Shown piece by piece: positions 32,863-37,082 of a stretch of DNA of 37,082 nt. The notes under the pieces are model-generated. The model made no database searches. It was not told the DNA's origin and saw only the letters and a program-made list of their open reading frames with translations. A program made the position numbers and the translations under genes. How positions within the stretch are numbered: position 1 is the stretch's first letter; each line of letters opens with the position of its first letter. This stretch comes from Kribbella caucasensis (GTDB lineage: Bacteria; Actinomycetota; Actinomycetes; Propionibacteriales; Kribbellaceae): the NCBI RefSeq assembly GCF_004361855.1, contig NZ_SNWQ01000042.1, forward strand, positions 1-37,082, read 5' to 3'.

Positions 32863-33680
32863 CGGCGGTCCTCCAGCCTCGGGTCGAACCGATCGCGCAA
32901 CCCGTCCCCGAGCAGGTTGAACCCCAGCACCGCGACCGCAATCGCGAGCCCCGGGAACACCGCCAACCGCGGCGCGCTGAACAAGAACTCCTGACTCTCC
33001 TGCAGCATCCGCCCCCACGACGGCGTCGGCGGCGCAGTCCCGTACCCGAGGAACGACAACGCAGCCTCAGCCAGTACTGCGATCGCAAAGGACACCGACG
33101 CCTGTACGGTGATCAGGCTGACCACATTCGGCAACACGTGCCGCACCGCGATCGGTACCGGCCGACGGCCCGCGGCCCGGGCGGCGAGCACGTACTCGGT
33201 CCGCATCACCTGCAACGCACCACTCCGGATCACCCGCGCGAAACTCGGCACGGTCGCGATCCCGATCGCGATCATCGCCGTCAACGTGCTCGCCCCGAAC
33301 ACCGCGCCGAACATGATGGCCAGCAGCAACGCCGGAAACGCGAGCAGCAGATCGTTTGACCGCATGATCACCTCACTCGGCCAGCGCGGGGTCATCGCAG
33401 CGAGGATCCCGACCGGTACGCCGATCACGGCCGCCACGCCGACCGCGACCAGGCCGACGAACAACGTGGTCCGCGCCCCGACCATCAGCTGACTCAGGAT
33501 GTCCCGGCCGAACTTGTCGGTGCCGAACCAGTGCGACCACGAAGGCTTGGCGAGCCGGATCGACGAGTCGACCAGCGTCGCGTCGTACGGGGTCCAGATG
33601 AACGAGAGCAGCGCGATCAGCACGATCAGGCCGACGATGAATCCGCCGACGATGAGACTCGGGTTCAACCGGCGGTTCAT
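32859..33680 (-). CDS. ABC transporter permease, DppC-like
   Basis: This 273-aa permease has a first helix near the N-terminus (VGGFIVGLIVLIALLSFIW), an outer segment with GTDKFGRDILSQL typical of DppC/OppC proteins, and about five further helices. The cytoplasmic EAA-type loop, residues about 175-200, reads YVLAARAAGRRPVPIAVRHV. The ATG at 33680 is in a 4-base ATGA overlap with the stop of the DppB-like gene. Together with that protein it forms the membrane channel. The substrate class of these permeases (peptides, opines, sugars, nickel) cannot be told from the sequence. Confidence 0.93.
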   Translation of the reverse strand: MNRRLNPSLIVGGFIVGLIVLIALLSFIWTPYDATLVDSSIRLAKPSWSHWFGTDKFGRDILSQLMVGARTTLFVGLVAVGVAAVIGVPVGILAAMTPRWPSEVIMRSNDLLLAFPALLLAIMFGAVFGASTLTAMIAIGIATVPSFARVIRSGALQVMRTEYVLAARAAGRRPVPIAVRHVLPNVVSLITVQASVSFAIAVLAEAALSFLGYGTAPPTPSWGRMLQESQEFLFSAPRLAVFPGLAIAVAVLGFNLLGDGLRDRFDPRLEDRR

Positions 33681-34624
33681 CGGGTCACCCGCAGACGCGG
33701 ATCCAGCGCGACGTACAGCAGGTCGACCAGGAAGTTGACGACCAGGACCGCGACGACGAGGACCATCACGACGTCCTGGACGACGAGCAGGTCGCGGTTC
33801 GAAACGCCGTCCAGCAACAGGCTGCCGAGGCCGGGGATCACGAAGACCCGCTCGACCACGACCGCGCCGATGAGCAGGGTCGCGAGTTGCAGACCGAGCA
33901 CCGTCACGACCGGGACGGCCGCATTGCGAAGACCATGCCGCCACAACGCCGGGAAGGGCCGGAGTCCTTTGGCGCGTGCGGTGCGGAGGTAGTCCTCACG
34001 CAGTACGTCGAGCACGGCACTGCGCACGTACCGCGTCAGTACTGCGCCCTGCACCAGCCCCAACGACAACGCCGGAAGGACCAACTGTCGAAGGAACATC
34101 CCCGGATCCTGGGCCGGCGGTGTCCAGCCGTTCGCGGGCAACCAGCCGAGCTTCACCGCGAACACCATGATCAGCAGGATCCCGGCCAGGAACGCGGGCA
34201 CGGCGACGCCCACCTGTGACAACGCCGACAACGCGAGCCCGGAGAGCTGCCGATGCCGAGCGGCCATCACCGTACCGGCCGGGGCCGCGACCACGAGCGC
34301 GATCACCACGCTGGTCACCACCAACCACAGCGTCACCTGGAACCGGTCGGTGATCTGCGGGCCGATCGGCGCCTTGGAGATGTACGAGAGGCCGAAATCC
34401 CCCTGCAGCATGCCGCCCAGCCAGTCGAAGTACTGCGTGGTCAGTGGCCGGTCGAGTCCGAACTGGCGACGCAACTCGGCCACAGCCTCGTCGGACGCGT
34501 TCACCCCGAGCGCGACCCGAGCCGGGTCGCCGGGCAGCACCGCGAGGAACCCGAAGACCAGCACCGAGCTGACCGCCAGGCTGACCAGGAGCACGGCGGT
34601 GCGCTCGATCAGGCGAAGCAGCAT
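33677..34624 (-). CDS. ABC transporter permease, DppB-like
   Basis: This 315-aa permease has six predicted helices. The N-terminal block VLVFGFLAVLPGDPARVALG and the extracellular loop FGLDRPLTTQYFDWLGGMLQ are hallmarks of DppB/OppB proteins. The EAA-type cytoplasmic loop reads YLRTARAKGLRPFPALWRHG. The ATG at 34624 lies 4 bases after the stop of the binding-protein gene, in a GGTGACCCG context; coupling by reinitiation is likely. Its own stop overlaps the next permease gene. Confidence 0.93.
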   Translation of the reverse strand: MLLRLIERTAVLLVSLAVSSVLVFGFLAVLPGDPARVALGVNASDEAVAELRRQFGLDRPLTTQYFDWLGGMLQGDFGLSYISKAPIGPQITDRFQVTLWLVVTSVVIALVVAAPAGTVMAARHRQLSGLALSALSQVGVAVPAFLAGILLIMVFAVKLGWLPANGWTPPAQDPGMFLRQLVLPALSLGLVQGAVLTRYVRSAVLDVLREDYLRTARAKGLRPFPALWRHGLRNAAVPVVTVLGLQLATLLIGAVVVERVFVIPGLGSLLLDGVSNRDLLVVQDVVMVLVVAVLVVNFLVDLLYVALDPRLRVTR

Positions 34625-34628
34625 CGGG

Positions 34629-36128
34629 TCACCGGGTGAGACGGGACAGGTCGAAGGACTCGGTGATCGCGTTCTTCGGCAGGCCCTGGATGTTCTTGTC
34701 GGCGACGATCAGGTTCGGCAACAGGAACAGCCAGTCGGCGGCGGCCTGTTCGGAGATCCGGCGCGCGGCCTTCTTCATCTCCGCGATCTGGGTGGCCTCG
34801 TCGCCCGCGTCCGCTGCGTCGAGGTACTGCTTCAACGTGGGGTCGTCGTACTTGGTGTAGTACTTCGCGTTGAAGACCTGCCGCAGGTCACGCGGTTCGA
34901 CGTGCGAGATGATCGACATGTCGTAGTCCCCGCCCTTCAGCACCGAGGTCAGCCACGCGGCCGGGAACTCGAGCTGGTCGATCTGCACCTTCAGCCCGGC
35001 CTGCTCCAGCTGGCTCTTCACCACCTGCCCGCAAGAAGTTGCGTAGGGCAACGTCGGCAGCCGGAGCCGCAGGGTGGCGCCGGTCGCACCCGCGGCCTGC
35101 AGCAACGACTTCGCCTTCGCCTGGTCGTACGGCGCGATGCCGGTGAGATCCTCGTACCACGGGTCGGTGGGCGGGACCATGCTGCCGATCAGCTTGCCGC
35201 GTCCGGCCCAGCAGGTGTCCATCAGCGCCTGGTGGTTGATCGCGGACCGGATCGCCTGGCGGACCCGGATGTCCTTGAACACCGGGCGCGAGTTGTTGAA
35301 CGAGAGGAGTACCTCGCCGTTCGTCGTGCCCTCGATCACCTGGTACTTGTCGTTGCCGGTGAACTGGCTGAGCGCCTCGGGGGCCTGCACGGTGCCGATC
35401 ACGTTGATCGTGCCGGTGAGGAGCGCGTTGTTGAGGGCGGTCGGGTCCTTGAAGTACTTGAGGGTGACCTGACCGAAGTACGGCTTGGAGCCCCAGTAGT
35501 CGGCGTTGCGCTGCAGGACGATCGAGTCGCCGCGCTTCCATTCGGAGAACTTGTACGGTCCGGTGCCGACCGGGTCAGTCGCGAGCTTGTCCACCCCGGT
35601 CTTGGAGAACATCGCGCCGATCCGGGTCGTCATCCGGAACAGCCAGTCGTTGCTCGGCTTGCTCAGGGTCACCTGGAGCTCGGTCGGCGACACGGCCTTC
35701 GCGGTCTGCACGACGTCCATCGCGGACTTTAGCGACGTGGTCCAGGCCGTCTTCACCCGGTCGATGCTGAACACCGCGTCATCGGCGGTGAACTGCTGCC
35801 CGTTGGTGAACTTCGCGTTGTCGACCAGCGTGAAGGTGTAGGTCTTGCGGTCCGGTGAGACGGTCCAGGACTTGGCCAGGTCCGGCACGATCTTGCCGGT
35901 CTCGTCCTGTTTGACCAGCCCGTTGTAGATGTTGCCGAGCAGCGCCTGCGGGATCGCGGCGCCGTCGGTGGTGGTGAAGTCGAGGCTGGCCGGCTCGGCG
36001 ACCAGGCCGATCGCGAGCGACTGGTCCGCGCCGGGCGAGGTGCCGCTCGACGTACCGGATCCCGCCGAGCAGGCGGCGACGGCGAGCAGGGCGGCTGAAC
36101 CGACGAGCGCGGCGGCGAGAGACTTCAC
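34629..36128 (-). CDS. Extracellular solute-binding lipoprotein, SBP_bac_5 (peptide/nickel type)
   Basis: This 499-aa binding protein starts at GTG 36128 with AGGAGT 5 bases upstream. The signal peptide ends in the lipobox AVAAC (Cys20), so it is tethered outside the cell. The fold signature is that of cluster C binding proteins: LAIGLVAEPASLDFTTTDG, VKQDETGKIVPDLAKSW, YTFTLVDNAKFTNGQQFTAD and GTGPYKFSEWKRGDSIVLQR. Ligands in this family range from peptides and opines to oligosaccharides. As first gene of the operon and next to the FadR operator, it sets the import specificity. No ligand can be assigned from the sequence. Confidence 0.94.
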   Translation of the reverse strand: MKSLAAALVGSAALLAVAACSAGSGTSSGTSPGADQSLAIGLVAEPASLDFTTTDGAAIPQALLGNIYNGLVKQDETGKIVPDLAKSWTVSPDRKTYTFTLVDNAKFTNGQQFTADDAVFSIDRVKTAWTTSLKSAMDVVQTAKAVSPTELQVTLSKPSNDWLFRMTTRIGAMFSKTGVDKLATDPVGTGPYKFSEWKRGDSIVLQRNADYWGSKPYFGQVTLKYFKDPTALNNALLTGTINVIGTVQAPEALSQFTGNDKYQVIEGTTNGEVLLSFNNSRPVFKDIRVRQAIRSAINHQALMDTCWAGRGKLIGSMVPPTDPWYEDLTGIAPYDQAKAKSLLQAAGATGATLRLRLPTLPYATSCGQVVKSQLEQAGLKVQIDQLEFPAAWLTSVLKGGDYDMSIISHVEPRDLRQVFNAKYYTKYDDPTLKQYLDAADAGDEATQIAEMKKAARRISEQAAADWLFLLPNLIVADKNIQGLPKNAITESFDLSRLTR

Positions 36129-36141
36129 GGGGACTCCTGAG

Positions 36142-36154
36142 CTGGTCGGACCAG
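36142..36154. promoter_or_regulatory. FadR/GntR-type operator CTGGTCGGACCAG
   Basis: CTGGTC (36142-36147), a central G, and GACCAG (36149-36154) form a perfect 6-bp inverted repeat. The core TGGTCNGACCA agrees with the consensus known for FadR-subfamily GntR regulators. It lies 3 bases beyond the ribosome binding site of the transporter operon and 78 bases upstream of the divergent regulator gene, so bound protein would block transcription into the operon. Confidence 0.8.
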
Positions 36155-36178
36155 TGGACTAGGTCTCATTAGGACACT

Positions 36179-36207
36179 AGGGTTGTCCCACGAGATGGAC
36201 CTGTCAA
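36179..36207 (-). promoter_or_regulatory. Candidate sigma-70-like promoter for the transporter operon
   Basis: On the minus strand a perfect -35 TTGACA (36202-36207) is followed after 17 bases by AACCCT (36179-36184), a weak -10. The operator at 36142-36154 lies downstream of it, close to where transcription would begin or just after. An inverted GGACA/TGTCC pair (36172-36176, 36184-36188) overlaps the -10 and may be a second site. Confidence 0.4.
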
Positions 36208-36232
36208 GCGATGCGGTGGAAAGGATTGGCTG

Positions 36233-36991
36233 ATGGCGCAGGAACCGAAGTTCCAGCCGGTGCAGCCGGTCCGCGCGTACCAGCGGATCGTCGAGCAGAT
36301 CGAGGACGCGCTGATCCGGGGCGACCTCACCCCCGGTCAACGGCTGCCGAGCGAGCGGGAGCTGGTCTCGCAGTTCGCCGTCAGCCGGTCGACGGTCCGG
36401 GAGGCGCTGCGGGTGCTCGAGAGCGGTGGGGTGGTCCGGTCCCGGCCGGGCGATCCGAACGGGCCGGAGATCCTGCCGTTCACTTCCGCGCCGCTGCGGA
36501 AGCAGTTGTTCCGGCTGGCGCGGGTGGATCAGCTGACTCTGAGTGAGCTGATCGGGTTCCGGATGATCATGGACGGCGCGGCGATCCAGCTCGCGTCGCG
36601 ACTGCGCACAGACGAGCAACTGGCGGAGATGGAGCAGACCCTGGTCGCGATGCGGGCGGCGATCGACGTGGACTTCAACGCGTTCAGCGAGGCGGATCTG
36701 GCGTTCCACGAGGTGATCGCGCGGGTCAGCCGCAACTCGCTGATCGAGACCTGCAACGAGGTCGTCCGCGGCGTCGTGCTCGGCCTGATCGCCGACAAGA
36801 TCGCGAACGCCACCAACAGCCGCGCCCTGATGCTCGAATCACTGCAGCACCACACCGAGGTGGTCGAGGCGATCCGAGCCGGCGACGGCCACGCCGCCGC
36901 CCGAATCGCCCGCCAAAACCTCTACGACTACTACGCCGCCTACGTCCCCCTCCCCGACCGAGAACCCCTACAAGCCCTGATCGACGACTAG
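36233..36991 (+). CDS. FadR-subfamily GntR transcriptional regulator
   Basis: This 252-aa protein has an N-terminal GntR winged helix-turn-helix, residues about 12-80 (RIVEQIEDALIRGDLTPGQR, LPSERELV, FAVSRSTVREALRVLES). The C-terminal FCD helical domain, residues about 100-235, has the metal- and ligand-binding pattern Asp in MIMDGAA, His in DLAFHEVIA and the late His residues SLQHHTEVVEAI. Such proteins are repressors released by small acids or sugars from the pathway they govern. It diverges from the transporter operon, and a matching operator lies between them. The ATG at 36233 follows GGAAAGGA. Confidence 0.93.
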   Translation: MAQEPKFQPVQPVRAYQRIVEQIEDALIRGDLTPGQRLPSERELVSQFAVSRSTVREALRVLESGGVVRSRPGDPNGPEILPFTSAPLRKQLFRLARVDQLTLSELIGFRMIMDGAAIQLASRLRTDEQLAEMEQTLVAMRAAIDVDFNAFSEADLAFHEVIARVSRNSLIETCNEVVRGVVLGLIADKIANATNSRALMLESLQHHTEVVEAIRAGDGHAAARIARQNLYDYYAAYVPLPDREPLQALIDD

Positions 36992-36995
36992 GAGG

Positions 36996-37066
36996 CCGCT
37001 GAAATAGGTGCGTTTCCGGGTCGGTCTCGACGGACGGGTTTGGGTCGAGCGGGTCGGTTTCAGTGG
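36996..37066. terminator. Imperfect stem-loop after the GntR gene
   Basis: CCGCTGAAA (36996-37004) can pair with TTTCAGTGG (37058-37066) with one G-T mismatch. Inside it CTCGAC (37026-37031) pairs with GTCGAG (37044-37049). It begins 5 bases after the regulator stop codon. There is no U-rich tract, so terminator function is uncertain. Confidence 0.3.
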
Positions 37067-37082
37067 TTTGGGGTCGTCGCAG

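Overview
The window is high-GC DNA with GC-rich third codon positions, many GTG starts, NarL-type and HxlR-type regulators, CPBP proteases and SEC-C proteins. This is typical of a soil actinomycete. A Kribbella or other Nocardioidaceae-like genome is my best guess from style alone, not from any search. No rRNA, tRNA, CRISPR array, prophage or intact insertion sequence was seen.

Left part (1-12.7 kb). This is a loose set of chromosomal genes, mostly single units. They are a partial gene with a 30-bp Glu/Ala-rich tandem repeat running off the left edge, two related TPR-like/SEC-C zinc-motif proteins (621-1598 and 10490-11371), a NarL-type two-component pair, small membrane and secreted proteins, a GNAT acetyltransferase, a CPBP protease, an alpha/beta hydrolase, a LysR regulator and a conserved hypothetical. 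The gene-free stretch 5990-6408 holds what looks like a broken mobile-element end.

Middle (11.9-24.9 kb). An HxlR regulator diverges from a berberine-bridge-like FAD oxidoreductase across a promoter carrying a perfect 8-bp inverted repeat. Next comes a secreted 1814-residue protein made of 12 copies of a two-cysteine beta domain plus an Ig-like tail. It is followed by a pRiA4b ORF-3 domain protein, an L,D-transpeptidase lipoprotein, and a three-gene operon with ATGA overlaps: a 58-aa protein, a Cys-less ArsR regulator and a SulP anion transporter.

Right part (24.9-37 kb). All genes from 36128 leftward to 22719 lie on the minus strand. A divergent FadR-type GntR regulator faces a tightly overlapping operon: a peptide-type ABC importer (binding lipoprotein, two permeases, two ATPases) and an aldehyde dehydrogenase. 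A near-canonical FadR operator (CTGGTCGGACCAG) sits just in front of the binding-protein gene. After a 408-bp gap with three 61-bp inverted-repeat elements come an SDR, an amidase, a sigma-factor-like protein whose DNA-binding regions look decayed, and a nitronate-monooxygenase-like flavoprotein with Asn at the usual catalytic His. Together these read as an uptake and catabolic cluster, perhaps for an amide-linked compound whose hydrolysis yields an alcohol or aldehyde oxidised by the SDR and aldehyde dehydrogenase. The substrate cannot be read from the sequence.

Most promising for novelty are the 61-bp repeat trio (29212-29485), the decayed sigma/flavoprotein pair, the 12-repeat secreted protein and the small-protein/ArsR/SulP operon.
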